This document shows positions 36,601-47,759 of a stretch of 64,000 nucleotides of DNA, in pieces; the stretch's first letter is position 1; every line of letters begins with the position of its first letter. The translations under genes and the position numbers were made by a program. The notes under the pieces are model-generated. The model made no database searches and was not told the origin of the DNA. It saw only the letters and a program-made list of their open reading frames with translations. The stretch lies in assembly GCA_036245805.1 (NCBI GenBank), contig BTRK01000002.1, forward strand, positions 12,954,689 through 13,018,688, given 5' to 3'. This stretch comes from Pristionchus mayeri (taxonomy: Eukaryota; Nematoda; Chromadorea; Rhabditida; Neodiplogasteridae).

Positions 36601-39600
36601 GTAACGTAGACAATTCATTCAGGTTATTGTCAATTCCACTCTACAATCCATGTTCTTTTCGCCATTCATTCCCGGCCATGGACTTGAGGAGGTAACAAGG
36701 AGAAAATATTTAATATTTTCCTGTTCTATTCTAATAACGCGTTGAAGAGGTACGCAAGCATTTGTTGCGCATCCATTAGCGAATACTAATGCAATATAAG
36801 TATAATTTAATAATGTCCCATTAGATATTCAAAAGAACGTTTCCATATTGTTTGATGAGCATAACGATGTGCCACAACATCCACGAAAAGGATCGTAGAA
36901 AGCAGCAAGGCTATGAAACGAATGTGCAGAATTGAATGACGACTTGATTGGAACGAATGCTTTGCAAAGAATGACAAATATCGAATTCGTACACACAATG
37001 CAAAAAGCGCAAGTATCAGAGAATCATAAACATCGTCTACAGTACGTCAACTGGCCGCACGCGGTGCACAACATCTTCGTCGCCTGCTTCACCTGCCTGC
37101 TCTATCTCACCCTATCCATCGTGATCATTGCAAAGAGTGTACGGTAGTCACACCATAATCCATATTGACAACTGACTTTTACAGAGATCGATAGTAAAGG
37201 ATGCAAATCGAACTCATGGCAGCAGCAATAGCAATACGGTAATTGAGACTAATTATTGATTAATTAATTACCAATTTCAGGTATTCGTTCAAGTGATGAT
37301 TATCTGCGGAGTGAACCTAATTGCCACTACAATGTTCGTAATTTCGATTATATTAATTAATTAATTAATTTCAGTTACGTCTACATGAATTTCATGCCAT
37401 CGCCTCCCGCGATGATCGTTGCTGGACAAGTCTGCTGGCAGCTCATTCATGGTATTTTTTCGTAGTTTAAGTAAATTTATATTTTCGAAATCAAAAATTT
37501 AAAGGTCTGCCTCCTTTCATCTACCTCGCGCTCAACAAGTCGATCCGGAACTATGCGCTCAAATCGGTTGGACTGGGTAAGGCCTTTTCCATCCCTTTTT
37601 TGAAGTTGTTCTAGTCCAAACTCTTCTTCTCCGAGCAACTTCTCTCGCTCATACCGACGAGAGAGTGTACAAAATAAGAAGAGTCGGATCATTGATCTCT
37701 TCTTCAGATGGCATCAGAATCAGTGTGACGAAGGTCTCGACGACGCAAGCAACGAACCCGTCCCGAGTCAGAGCTCTATGACTCTCTTCGCAGCAATGAT
37801 ATCTACTATTAGGGTGTCCGGAAAGTTTTTAAAATTTTTTTCCGGAGGAACGTAAACTCCGCTGTATCGATTGCCGATCCCAGATGTCAACACTATTGAA
37901 TAGAGTATCCATTGCCCAATCACACATGCCAGCTGATTTGCATCAACTGCTCTCTATTGTTGTCAACACAAGTTAATGTAATGGATACTCTAATTACCCA
38001 AACTCACGTTTTCATAAAATTGTTTGTTTTTCTGTACGGCTTCCTCTTAATGATATCATCATAGTATCTCCACAGTGTCATAGCGTATGATTTACTTTAT
38101 ATTTATACTGAATCAGAAAAAAATCGGCACATTGCTTTATCTGGAAAAATTAAAAATACCAAAAACATCTGAACCGTAATTTCAATTTTTTCGATGAAAT
38201 TGCATGATCAAACAAATATTTGTTATACTCTTTTCCCCAAGCTAGCAAAATGTTCTTTTTAGAATGTAATATTGAGTACCGCTAAACATCTCCAATTATC
38301 GCATAGTAAAATTGTCGAACTACGAAATAACGCATCTTTTCCACATGGAGTGTGATCAGCTATTAATTCTAGCGTTCATTAAATACAACACAAAGACACT
38401 AGTGAAGCACACTAGAGTAATTTTGGGCACGTATATTTTCAAAATAGTTAGTTAGCGGCAGAAAACATTCGTGGCCATGTGCAGGAAAAATATTTACTTC
38501 GAAAACGTGATTGTTAGCCATTAGAGTATCCATTACATAAAGTTGTGTTTAAAACAGGGGAGAGCGGTTGATGCAAATCTCATGGCATGTGTGATTGGGC
38601 AATGATTACTCTATCAAATAGTGTTGACATCTGGGATCGGCAATCGATACATCGGAGCTTACGTTCCTCCGAAACAAAATTCTAAAAACTTTCCGGACAC
38701 CCCAATATTGATATTTTTTCGAACCCAATGAACACTAATTACTGAATAAAAATCTCCGGGATTTGAGTATGTCATGAAACACAACTCAAATCATACGATA
38801 GGGCAAGCCTCACTTTGTCTCAGATTCCTGGGCTCAACTGTTGCGACAGACCGCGGAGGGGCACAGTTTGTTGAGCTATTTAGAAGCGCAAACTAGCATT
38901 GGAGATGAGGAAACACTTGTTTCCACCCAAACAATGTGTAGCATTTTTTGATTCATCAATATTTTCAAGAATAAGTACCCACCTATCACTGCACAACCCT
39001 CCGAGCACGCATCCAATCAGGTAGCCGAAGCAGTAGAAGAGATGGGCGTGACCTACCAATTATCAAGTTTTTCTATGAGATCGATCGAATGTTGCCTGAT
39101 TACACCGTTGGCATTGAAAGAGCTAAAGTATAATCTAGAATAGATAGTTAATTAGTTGCTAATTACTCACCTCTCTGCATGTTATCGTCGCACACGAGAT
39201 CCCAGTCCGTGACGATAGTCGTCTCCATTACCTGAAATTTTTCTTTTCCTTATACTTTGGTCAGTTCAGTAGTGATGATTTGCTTTTAAGTCCTAAAGTA
39301 AAACGCGAATGGGTATGTGTGGGGAGATCGAAGCGATTTTCCACAAGCGATAAAATGAATTTTGGATTAAAAGCAGAAGGAGAAGGAGATCGACGCTCTG
39401 AAATGCTTCCCAGGGTCATGCGGCGATGAGGCATATCCGAATTATTTTGCTCCGTTTTCGTCATTTCTTTTTCCTATTTATCTGCTCTTCCCATTATAAG
39501 GCTCAGTATGTGACAGAATAATTACATACAACGATGATCGTTGTATGTAAACATTAAATTAAAAATAACAGCCATTGTGCACTCACATCGGTCTTGTAGT

Positions 39601-42600
39601 GCCAGTGGCTGCACTTTCGCATGGCGACGTGGTTCGCGTCCTGCGTGTTCACCTTCTCTTGCGCCTGCAATGCGAGATTTTAAGTATTTTTATCAACGAA
39701 CATTAGTTCAGTCTTTATGAAAGTTTTCTGCAGATCGTGTTCAGAGCATTGCTATCTTCTACTTTCTCACTAGAATATGTTTCAGCAGTAGTATAACGGT
39801 TATGGGAGAAACGCTTGACGATAATGCATCGGAATTCCATTAAACAAACAATCACTGAAAACATTTTCGAATTTATTTGCGATGAAGTGACGAAGTATTG
39901 TGCACCAAGCTGGACTTTATAAACGGGATACATGAATTCCAACTTCACACAGGCTACTTGTAATTTCGTAAGAAATCTTCCAGAATCTACTAACAACAAA
40001 GATCACGCCTTTTTCGAGTGTGTGCCGCTAAAATGCTAAACTTTTCATTAATTAGTTAATTAATCAATATTGTCCACTCGCCTCCTCGATGCTCATCATG
40101 CGCAGCTCCTTGTAGAAATCAGTACCGCGATCGTAGAAGTAGCACTGTACAGGGATAAATTTAGGGTTTTTTTTTAAATTTTTAGTTAAACAGGCTAAAG
40201 TAATTGCTCCAATAAGTGATAATAGGATAAGGATCCAATAAGGATGTGTTATTTATTTGTTTATACATGGCACACAGTTTCGCATCGAAAAGACGCTGCG
40301 CACATTTATTCATCTTATCAGTGAAAGCTATTCAATTTTGAGCCGATAAATGACGGTTCTCTCATGTTTAGCTCAATTTAATGTTGCCTCTACAATTTGC
40401 GATTCTCTGAGGGGAGTGAGAAGTGGTGGGAAAAATCCCACTACATAAAGATCAAAGATCGATCCACACCTGGTCGTGGAAGGAATCTGAATCCTTTCTG
40501 TTCGTCGACACTCGAGGGAAGACGATCGTCGTATTCAGGGCATCTTCCAATCCCCACTTGAACTCAGGAGAGGTCTCGTTCGTAAAGCCGGGCACCTGGA
40601 TTGATACGGAAGCTATATATAGTATATTGATCAATCAATCGATAATGAGAAGCTTCGGTATGCTCAGAACTCGAGCTGGCTCATCTCCCGTTGTCGAGTC
40701 ATTTGGCATTCGCAAACATCATTTGCCGTAGTCATCAAAAACAATCGGTAATGTGATCCCCACCTGGCACCAGTGGTCCGGCTGGTACATCATGTAGACG
40801 ACGTTGAGGTTGAACATCGCGTGCGGGATCTGCGATTGGATATTGTATTATGAGGATACGGTATTATGGTCAGTTATCGATTCGCATCTACCGTGAAATA
40901 GCAAAACAATAAAAATTCACTGTTTTCTGGATTTCGCAAACAAAAGATAAGAGGATAATCAATTCAATAAAGTCAGTAGTCGATAGGGAATGACCGTGCG
41001 GCTACCGTACCTGCTGCAGCGCGATCATCATGTACACCCACATCTGCCACCAGGAGCAGCCGCCGATGATGCGAAGGATGCCTGAGCAGAGATGTAATTA
41101 AATCACTGCCTTTTCCCTACTTATTTGTTGAGATTACGGTTAAGGAGAGCGACACTCAAAGGTCAACGATCAAAGATCGAGCTCACCCTCGAAGTCAACG
41201 GGGTCGGTGAAGTGACGTTGCCGCTGCGGCGCAGCCTGCCGGTACTTTTGCTGGAAGCGATCATATTTGTATTTTAATAACATTGTTAAAGAACAATAAT
41301 CGCCTCCTGACTATTTTGTATTATTACTGAAACTCAACCAATTCGTATTGCGTCAACCTTCATATCGTGGAACTGATCTTTCATTTTCAATAGATGTAAT
41401 CAAAGAGGATTTTCAATTCACCATGAATTTCATAAAAAGGGAAATGAAGAGAGTTCAGCTATTGCTTTTCTTAGCACCCATCTCCGTGCAACGGCCACTC
41501 TTGCGCTTGCACTCTCTTTCGAAGGAAATGCGATAGAGCACGCACAAATTGAGAGAGTGCCCACCTGGATGTTGAGGTGCTGCTCTCTGATTTCCCTCGC
41601 CGAGAACGACGCCTTGTGACCTCCAGGACGACTGCAAAAATCGATAATCAATCCCTCATTTTGGTCCACAATCACAGCATTTTCGTATTATTTGTTTCCC
41701 TAAACGCTCGATCTGTATTGTTTCATTCTCCTTTGGCAAAAGAATTGCGTTTTAGCCGTATCCCATATCTTCTTCAGAAAGATATCAACCATTGCGAAAC
41801 TACCGTAATACAGCAGATCACTCAATAGCTACCGTACCCTGCGACGACGCTGCCCGTACCGAGACTCGCCTCGCTCAGGAACATCGAGGACTCCTTCGGC
41901 GTAGTTGATGCCGGGGCACCTGAGGATGGTTCATGCGTTCAAAATAGGTTCTTTCTCCTTGGCACATTCCACTCTACATATCAGGAGGCTATCTTATTTA
42001 TTGAATAATAAAGTATCTGAAGAACGGACCAGAGCCCGAGACGATGCTTTGTCGCTGACTGCGAGGTGGCGGATTGCCCGTGAAACCCTTCCTGATAGAG
42101 TGCAGCTGAAATGATGCCATTGTATTGACCGTTTATTTTGTTTATATTTTGTTTTCTTTAATTTTTTGTCCAAATGGTCGTCCTCGATTGCTTCACTCTT
42201 CCCCCTCCAATGAAAAATTTATTTTGAAAACTATCCCATGCAAACCCACAATTAAATATGATTATGAGAGAGAACAAACAGAGCTCGTTCAAAGTTTGAA
42301 CTGAAGATACTATGTGCCGGTGTGTTTTTCGTTTTCAATAATTATTTCACGAAGCCAAGATGCATTGATGTGCTAGGGAGAGCTGGCAATTCACGCTTCG
42401 ACGTTTATCCCTCGTTCTTGCGGCATTTTCTCGAATTTTGGAATGTTTACGCCTTTCTTTCTTCCTCTTCTTCCCTTCTCTTCCCATCTCATTTCACGCG
42501 GGAGAAACGAGAAACCACCCTCGCTCGACCGAACCCCGCCATAAATCTATCACTAATGATGCGCAGAGGGGAAGCCAGACGGAGATATTGTTAACACGTG

Positions 42601-45600
42601 TATCACGGGTCAGTGAATGAAAAAAATACTCGTCAGGAACATTTTGCATTTTTTTGTCTCATATTTGATCCATATTATGCTAGTATAATACCCTGGAGTG
42701 ATGATTTTGAAAAATACAGGTCATTGGTCCCAGAGCCGGCTTTTAGGAATTTTCCGGTTTTGCTGCTGGCCCTACTGTCTATTTGCTCCCCGATGACCTA
42801 GAAAGGTAGAATTGGTCCCAAAATGCGCAGAAAATTATTTCCAGCAACTTTTATGTTGACCGCTTTACTGTACAGAGAGTACAAAAGATGCCAGAAACGA
42901 AAAACCATTTTTTGAACAACAAAAAAAACTTTTCGCCCTCATCCCGTTACTAGTTACAAAATGTTTTTGCTGATTATAGTAGAAGAAGTCAGTGTGTGTC
43001 CAAGAAAAATAAGGACGAAGAGTTCAGCCTACCACCTTGTTGAAAAATTTGGCCATTTTTAGGTAAAATCGTGCCATTTGAGAAAAGCGCTAAATTGAAC
43101 TTTTTTCGCGATCGTACCTACGGTCTTCTTGGGACTAGATTTCGTAATAACATTATGTATTTTACTTTTTCGGCATGAAAAAAATACTTTTCGTTGAGTT
43201 TTGAGAAAAAGTGGATTTGGAGATTTTCCGAAATGGCATGATTTTACATAAAAATGGCCAAATTTTTCAACAAGGTGGTAGGCTGAGCTCTTCGCCCTTA
43301 TTTTTCTTGGACACTCATTCACTCCTTCTACTATAATCAGCAAAAAAATTTTGTAACTAGTATGTTCAAAAAATGGTTTTTCGTTTCTGGCATCTTTCGT
43401 TATCTCTGTACAGCAAAGCGGTCAACATAAAAGTTGCTGGAAATAATTGTCCGCACATTTTGAGACCAATGCCACTTTTCTAGCTCATCTTGGAGCTGAT
43501 TTACGGCAGAGCCTGGAGCAAAACCGGAAAATTCTTAAAAGCCGGCTCTGAGACCAATGACCTATATTTTTCAAAATCATAACTCTAAGGTATTATACCA
43601 ACGTAATATGGATCAAATCTGAGACAAAAAATTCAAAATGTTCCGCACTCCTCCACTGACTCGTGATACACGTGTTAAATAACGGATGATTTTCTTAGTA
43701 TGTGTACAGTCAGACGGAGATACAAACAGAGAATCAGTTAGTGATGGTATTTACTCACTCAGTCTGTCTATGTTTTTCGAGAAGGCCATCCTTTTTATTG
43801 CGGAATCTGTCTGAGACTCGAGATTGCACATGTCTCTCAAATCGAACGCAGATTTCAGACTATCGGCATAAGATCGGCGCAATTTGGCCTACTGTTACTC
43901 CTCGGCTAAGTCGACGAACGCATGCGATCCAGCAATTGGCCTTATCGCATGGAATTCGCTCGTTCAGTATAAGAAGAAGACGGCAAAAAGTGGAATAGAG
44001 AGCGCTTTGAAGAAGGGAAAGGACCATGTTTTTCACGCAATTCATTTTTCCGGTCCAGTATAATGAACTGTTAATTGAATTGTAATTTTGATCATTTTCA
44101 AGGTTGTTTTTCAAAGTCGGAAGTTATATTCCCTATCTCTTTTATCTCCACTGGAAAGGTGACGATGAAGTGACTCGGAAGTCTCTTGGGAATCTGCATT
44201 TCCCTTGCTCTCATGATCTTTATTGCAAGTGGTTGAAAGCCTGTCGTGCATACTACTCACAAGGTGTCTCGATCGTTCCAAAATGTGACTACACACTATT
44301 GTCAAGAGAAGAATGGCAGCTGCGAAGCTGGTTATTGTGTGTTATATTGCTCTAAATGTAGATTGTCATGTAAGACTGGGCTTACGGCCATACGAGGACG
44401 GACGCACAACTACGCTTTTAAGTTTCCTCTTTTTTTGACAAACTACTGCGCAAGAAATACTGGATTTGCCAAACTTCTGCAAGATGCAATTCTCATGGAA
44501 ACATAACTGCGCCAGCAGGGTTTGGAAATATGATCTAATGCAACAACCCATGCTGCTACATATTTCAAGCCCTCTCTTCCTATTCCCCTAGAGAATATTC
44601 ACAAATCAGGTGCATCTGTCCCCATTTATCTCCTCCAAACACGCGGGAGATTCAAAGTTCACAGCGGAAACGCGCGAGACAGATTGAATTTCCTTCCCTT
44701 TTCCACTCTCTCCAATCCCTGTTGTTTCCTCGATCAGTTAGTGCACAGATAGCAAGGGAAAAGTAGAGATTCGATACAGAAAGATGCTGCAAGCTCCCGC
44801 TCATTCAATAAGGCTTCGTCTAGCAGAGACTCTTTTGAATGCAAAGGTCGCGCTGTTGCACTGAAAACGTTCGATTGCGAGCAACTGGAGCTTCATTACT
44901 AAAGAAATGCGAACAGATGCGATGAATAGTATTTTCACCTCGCAATTGCTGCTTATCTCATTTCCATAAAATGTGATACAGTTTTTTTCAAAAGTGGAGT
45001 AAGTTTCAATCTTAATTCATACGCTCGGAAATTATGGATCTACGGTAAATGGCCGATTTATGTTGCGCTATACAATCCACAAAAATACAGCAATGCTCAA
45101 AGACCGAAGACCATCGACTAAAGTTCGCACTAGAGGGATCAATAATATAAGATCAACTCACATTGGGCAGGAAGGTGTCGGAGATGGCAAAGGGCGGGTA
45201 GGCTCCAGCCTGGTGCAGGAACGGTTCACTACAAGAAGATACATTAATCTGCGCTACCGTAATCCCCACGGATACAGTAGTCCCACGCGCAACTTAGGGC
45301 GAGACCAGGGTCAGAGGTTCACGACACTCGTGTGTTATCGCACTCATACCTTTCTCACTCTACATCTCATACCTCGAGGGTAGATCGCTGAAGGATTATC
45401 CGTTACTTTAGTTCTACCGTAATTCTACCGTAGTTAAGACAAAACCTCACAGTAGCACTATAGTTACATGGTCAAATTTTGCTTTAGTCTATCTTAGACT
45501 CCATGTTGATCAATTTTTACCGTTACCCTACCGTACCTGTAGATGATCTCCAGATTGGAGCTGGGAGGGCGCGAAGTGCCCACCACGGAAACCTCATCGC

Positions 45601-47759
45601 CAACTAAAATCAATCGATAGTAACCGCATACTGTAATCCCACCGTACCTGTGCTGACGACTTCCGATCCAACGCCGTCGACCGTTTCTGAAATACAGTAT
45701 ATTCGTAACGGCTGCGGTATTGTTAAAGTAATCATTAATTATTCAGTTACAGTAGCCAGTTAAACAATTAATCAATATATCAATCGATGATACCGTACCT
45801 CCTCCAATCGTACTCTCGCGTTCGGCTCCGTCGGTGGCGGGCGTCGCGGTTTTCTCGCCCTCGTCCGCCTTCATGTCCTCGACATCGACCGAGCTGGCCG
45901 CCTGCAGCATACGGTAGTTATTGATTTGGGAAAAGTCGGCCGATTGTCTGCCCACTAGGCGTACCAATCATTTGTGGATTGTCCAAGTATGGAAGTTTGA
46001 CTTCGAACAAATCGCCCAGATGGTATTTTTTGCAGATGTCTAAGACGAAGACAGTTCGATTCTGTCATCGAGCAAGGTTCTCTCCTTTTCATTGCTTTTG
46101 CTGTTCAAGGTGACAAGAGAGTGCGGACAATGGAGAGAGTAAGGCTTCTAAAGAAGGAGAAAAGGAGGGTCTCATGCCAGCAAAAGAGACAGAACAGAGC
46201 TAGCAAAAACTAATTATTCCCTGGAGAGCGATGGAGGGCCATGACCTACTGAGAAGACATCAGTCAAACGTCTGAAAACACCACAAAATACCAATAGCTG
46301 AAACAGAGAATCAGGTTCTCATCAAACTATAATATTTCTATCGACGGCTATGAACATTTTTTTCAGAGAACGAACATAACTTCTTCATTTATCTCTCAAA
46401 TGTCCTTTTCTCAAAATTACAGCCGCGCGTTGCATCGGATTTGCTTTCGATTTTAATTTTTATATTTTTTTAGATACCTGCACACTTGTCGCGCTTGTCA
46501 GTTAGCTGTGAAACCTACCTCGCTACAAATACACGTTCGCGCGCTCCACTTTTTGATGAGAACTTTGCTTCTCATATCACAATATTTCTACTGTTTTGGT
46601 GACTACTTCACGGCATTGGTCTCCCGCTGCTCCATGGACTGACTACCACCAGACGGAGTGGGAAAAGACAGAGTTAGAAATATCTCTAACTGACGAGAGG
46701 GATAGAGAGGGTCAGACAGATAGAGTTTACCTGTCCCATTGTCGCCTTCTTGATCAGGAGCGATAGTGTCTACTCATCTACACGCTATATACACTGAGAA
46801 GTCGAATGGATGGGGGAAGGAGGAGAGGGGAGAGATGGGAAGTCTCCCCCCTCTAGTAAGGAGGAGAGAGACGAGAATGGAGAAGGGGCATGCGGGGAAG
46901 GCAAGAGCCAAATCAGGGAACACTAGAGTGTCTCTGACTCTCTTCATTTTACGTACTATCTCGCCCTCCCTAGCAACTGAGGGAAAATGAAGTAGAGCAC
47001 TACAACGTTGGAAAGTGACGCCGTGTTTCATAAGCAAGTAAGGTGTTCTAGAAACGTTGCGAAGTAGGCCTGATCAGCAAATCATTTGTAGTGTTTCGTG
47101 ACTTTAGCGTCCAAACAGCCGCACTCCCTTGCGTATTTTAGTGCCTGAAGGAGACATTGAACGATGATGTTGTGGACGTTTCGATAGTTCAGAGAGCTTG
47201 TTATAAATGCGTGAATATTTCCATTGATAATGAGAGCATTTCCGGTGGTATTATTAGAGTTAGGCGAAGGGCTTCGGAAGGAGGGAGAAATCCACGTTCG
47301 ACACGTATCTCGTTATTATACTATGATGTTTGTCCTATGATGCTTAGGAAATTCAATAGGTGAACGCCCAGCCAGCACTATCGGAATGATGAATGATGTT
47401 TTGTATGAGGATAGCTGACTAAGCTTGCGGGTGTTTGTTGAACAACAAAAGACAAAGCATGCGATGTATCAGAGTACTCTTGCTTCTTCAAAATAAAATA
47501 TTGGGTCCAATTTGATACGTGGGTTGCCAACGTCACATATGAAAAGCTTGATTGTCTGTATGGTTTGAGCAATTCCTACGTAGTTCAGGGGAAACAATTT
47601 TGGTACAAGTATTGGATAAAATCAGGAAAATTCCGAGTAATAAAGTTAACAAGATGGCGAACTTACATGAAAGGGGAACTTGGTGTCCTCGCTGCCCTCT
47701 GCACTCGAGTTCGTCGCCGGCGTCAGCAGACACTTCCGCTCGTTATCGTCGTTCGGCAT
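21684..47759 (-). CDS. SLC22-type organic cation transporter, 33 exons
   Basis: Major-facilitator carrier that probably moves organic cations or related solutes across the plasma membrane. Exons, minus strand: 47759-47667, 45901-45799, 45686-45648, 45603-45537, 45228-45162, 42105-42030, 41919-41838, 41631-41565, 41250-41187, 41081-41011, 40829-40764, 40595-40470, 40144-40082, 39664-39587, 39231-39171, 39052-38983, 28161-28087, 27910-27816, 27646-27537, 27317-27193, 26864-26798, 26507-26445, 26377-26296, 25084-25013, 24934-24874, 24730-24610, 24425-24342, 24235-24185, 23867-23754, 22588-22479, 22266-22205, 22003-21875, 21757-21684. The 2688 bases (895 residues) stay in frame. Landmarks: hydrophilic N-tail of about 220 residues, unusually long for the family; glycosylated loop (NETS, NTT) with CSHWHY; TIVTDWDLVC; FGRKPT near 398; WLPESPRWLL near 507; ELYPTVIRNTAVG near 700; LPETQDKPLPET near 757; acidic C-tail. 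Donors at 40082 and 27537 are GC. A TTCAG just before the ATG suggests trans-splicing. Confidence 0.95.
22698..23210. repeat. Inverted repeat enclosing a tRNA-like fragment
   Basis: Arms at 22698-22826 and about 23087-23210 are reverse complements (for example CATGGATTTGGTCTCTGGA against TCCAGAGACCAAATCCATG). Between them is a tRNA-like piece with A box TGGCCGAGTGG (22876-22886) and B box GGTTCGACCCC (22909-22919), too short to fold as a full tRNA. Probably a MITE or a SINE inside one. It lies in a transporter intron. Confidence 0.75.
23424..23572. repeat. Near-perfect 149-bp hairpin
   Basis: Arms of about 57-60 bases match almost exactly (AATAGAAAGCGTAGTCCGTG at left, its complement at right), followed inward by ATACGCGGAAC/GTTCCGCGTAT. 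A short purine loop lies at the centre. It is probably a very young MITE. It lies in a transporter intron. Confidence 0.9.
28580..28832 (-). mobile_element. TTAA-flanked MITE, copy 2
   Basis: Reverse-complement relative of the element at 2117-2369, with TTAA at both borders and an AGGAG..CTCCT type terminal repeat. It lies in the long transporter intron, 32 bp from the first mariner. Confidence 0.8.
28865..30105 (-). mobile_element. Mariner transposon, copy 1
   Basis: A 1.24-kb element between TA dinucleotides (28863-28864 and 30106-30107). Inverted ends are TTGGGGTGTCCGGAAAG at left and CTTTCCGGACACCCCAT at right. It carries a transposase frame on the minus strand. Copy 2 lies 2 kb away in the same orientation and is nearly identical. 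Confidence 0.95.
29048..29956 (-). pseudogene. Mariner transposase, frameshifted near the C-terminus
   Basis: DDE-type transposase that would cut and paste the element at TA sites. It has the helix-turn-helix N-terminus (YYRLGRSVKEAH, KKGEFGLDDQPRSGRP) and all three acidic residues in TDEKW, LLMDNARPH and YSPDLSPCDYH. Two extra bases in a GA run near 29096-29107, compared with copy 2, shift the frame shortly after the third aspartate. The last 60 or so residues are thereby replaced by an unrelated end, so it is probably inactive. Confidence 0.9.
30579..33714 (+). CDS. Serpentine receptor class T (srt) chemoreceptor, nested gene
   Basis: Seven-helix G-protein-coupled chemoreceptor of the nematode srt family, expected in the membrane of sensory neurons. 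Exons: 30579-30640, 30686-30782, 30827-30886, 30957-31034, 31080-31137, 31181-31266, 31329-31400, 31456-31524, 31864-31959, 32005-32049, 33334-33386, 33432-33508, 33553-33624, 33692-33714 (948 bases, 315 residues, in frame). Family marks: EYNCSSVMPPGPEW near the N-terminus, EILYIPCTLGL after helix 1, SSCYQIMFWLSLLDMVAIMANC in helix 2, CIVLGINRLFEML, a helix 6 starting VFAQVMLIC, and YMNFMPSPPAL before helix 7. A mariner fills intron 10. The last exon is short; without it the frame runs on for about 30 residues. The gene lies antisense inside a transporter intron. Confidence 0.9.
32066..33303 (-). mobile_element. Mariner transposon, copy 2
   Basis: A 1.24-kb element between TA dinucleotides (32064-32065 and 33304-33305). 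The end TTGGGGTGTCCGGAAAG is repeated inverted at the right. It lies in intron 10 of the srt gene, opposite to that gene's direction, and leaves the splice sites intact. Confidence 0.95.
32128..33162 (-). CDS. Mariner transposase, full length
   Basis: 344-residue DD34D transposase of the mariner family that cuts and inserts its own element at TA. Catalytic aspartates at about 158 (TDEKW), 247 (LLMDNDRPH) and 282 (SPDLSPCD), with exactly 34 residues between the last two. The N-terminal DNA-binding half (YYRLGRSVKEVHSALVQSEG) and the C-terminal block (NRWREVVRKKGAYIGH) are complete. The residue two after the second catalytic Asp is Asp, where copy 1 and most mariners have Ala (MDNARPH), which could affect activity. 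The open frame suggests recent arrival. Confidence 0.95.
   Translation of the reverse strand: MLQILVMDSHLYLRAVLLHYYRLGRSVKEVHSALVQSEGADAPSIPFCYKWFSRFKKGEFGLDDQPRSGRTPFLDQPLVLRTLKRKPMASVRELKKDTGTPRSTVSDILHRSGKKLKLPQVISHDLSPEQLKNRLQVCRELLHRRSNLRWVNSIIATDEKWITYDNPARRLQWVDADEKPTPVPKKEEHGRKELLCFFFSVLGPIYWEILAPGTSINADLFSEQLEDVAIRVPPRLLNQGKILLLMDNDRPHRAKMTQKKMDELKIERILHPPYSPDLSPCDYHCSRSLSDFCKGKKFKNRDEVVRAFVNWAVSKKPAFWKRGIDTLPNRWREVVRKKGAYIGH
33715..34862. other. Spacer between the two srt genes
   Basis: AT-rich with no supported exon. Its right end is the promoter of the second srt gene. Confidence 0.45.
34863..37781 (+). CDS. Serpentine receptor class T (srt) chemoreceptor, second nested copy
   Basis: Paralogue of the srt gene at 30579. 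Exons: 34863-34924, 35194-35290, 35334-35393, 35439-35516, 35561-35618, 35661-35746, 35791-35862, 36623-36691, 37043-37138, 37185-37238, 37281-37333, 37375-37451, 37505-37576, 37708-37781 (1008 bases, 335 residues, in frame). It shares all 14 exons and phases with copy 1. The N-terminus is MDVAQYQFVPFMLQGHEYNC; later blocks are SVMPPGPEWAAQYG, ILYIPCTLGL, IMFWLSIMDMIAIMANC, LVLGVNRLFEML, YVNWPHAVHNI, VFVQVMIICGVN, YMNFMPSPPAM. The C-tail is longer than in copy 1 (DGIRISVTKVSTT). Intron 7 is enlarged by an inverted-repeat element and the 3' end by a mariner-derived MITE 28 bases after the stop. Confidence 0.9.
35890..36382. mobile_element. Repeat built of CCAGTTGTT units, copy 1
   Basis: It starts CTCTGGTTTCTCCCAACCAGT and ends in CAACTGGCTCGGAGAAACCG, a diverged inverted end. 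It holds many copies of CCAGTTGTTAACCAGT on both strands at each side of a unique middle (about 36020-36280). The same family occurs at 50546-50764. It lies in intron 7 of the second srt gene. Confidence 0.7.
37809..38705. mobile_element. Mariner-derived MITE with long inverted ends
   Basis: 897 bp between TA dinucleotides (37807-37808 and 38706-38707). Its ends TTAGGGTGTCCGGAAAG and CTTTCCGGACACCCCAA match the two mariners except for one base. The inverted ends extend about 190 bp inward; the middle is unrelated to the transposase and has no coding frame. It could be moved by the transposase of copy 2. Confidence 0.9.
42591..43678. mobile_element. TTAA-flanked inverted-repeat element
   Basis: TTAA stands at both borders, with inverted ends CACGTGTATCACG and CGTGATACACGTG. 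The arms, about 540 bp each, pair along their whole length with small differences (for example ACCAATGACCTATATTTTTC near 43552 against its complement near 42705-42725). No coding frame. It lies in a transporter intron. A fragment of the family is at 18964-19085. Confidence 0.85.
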
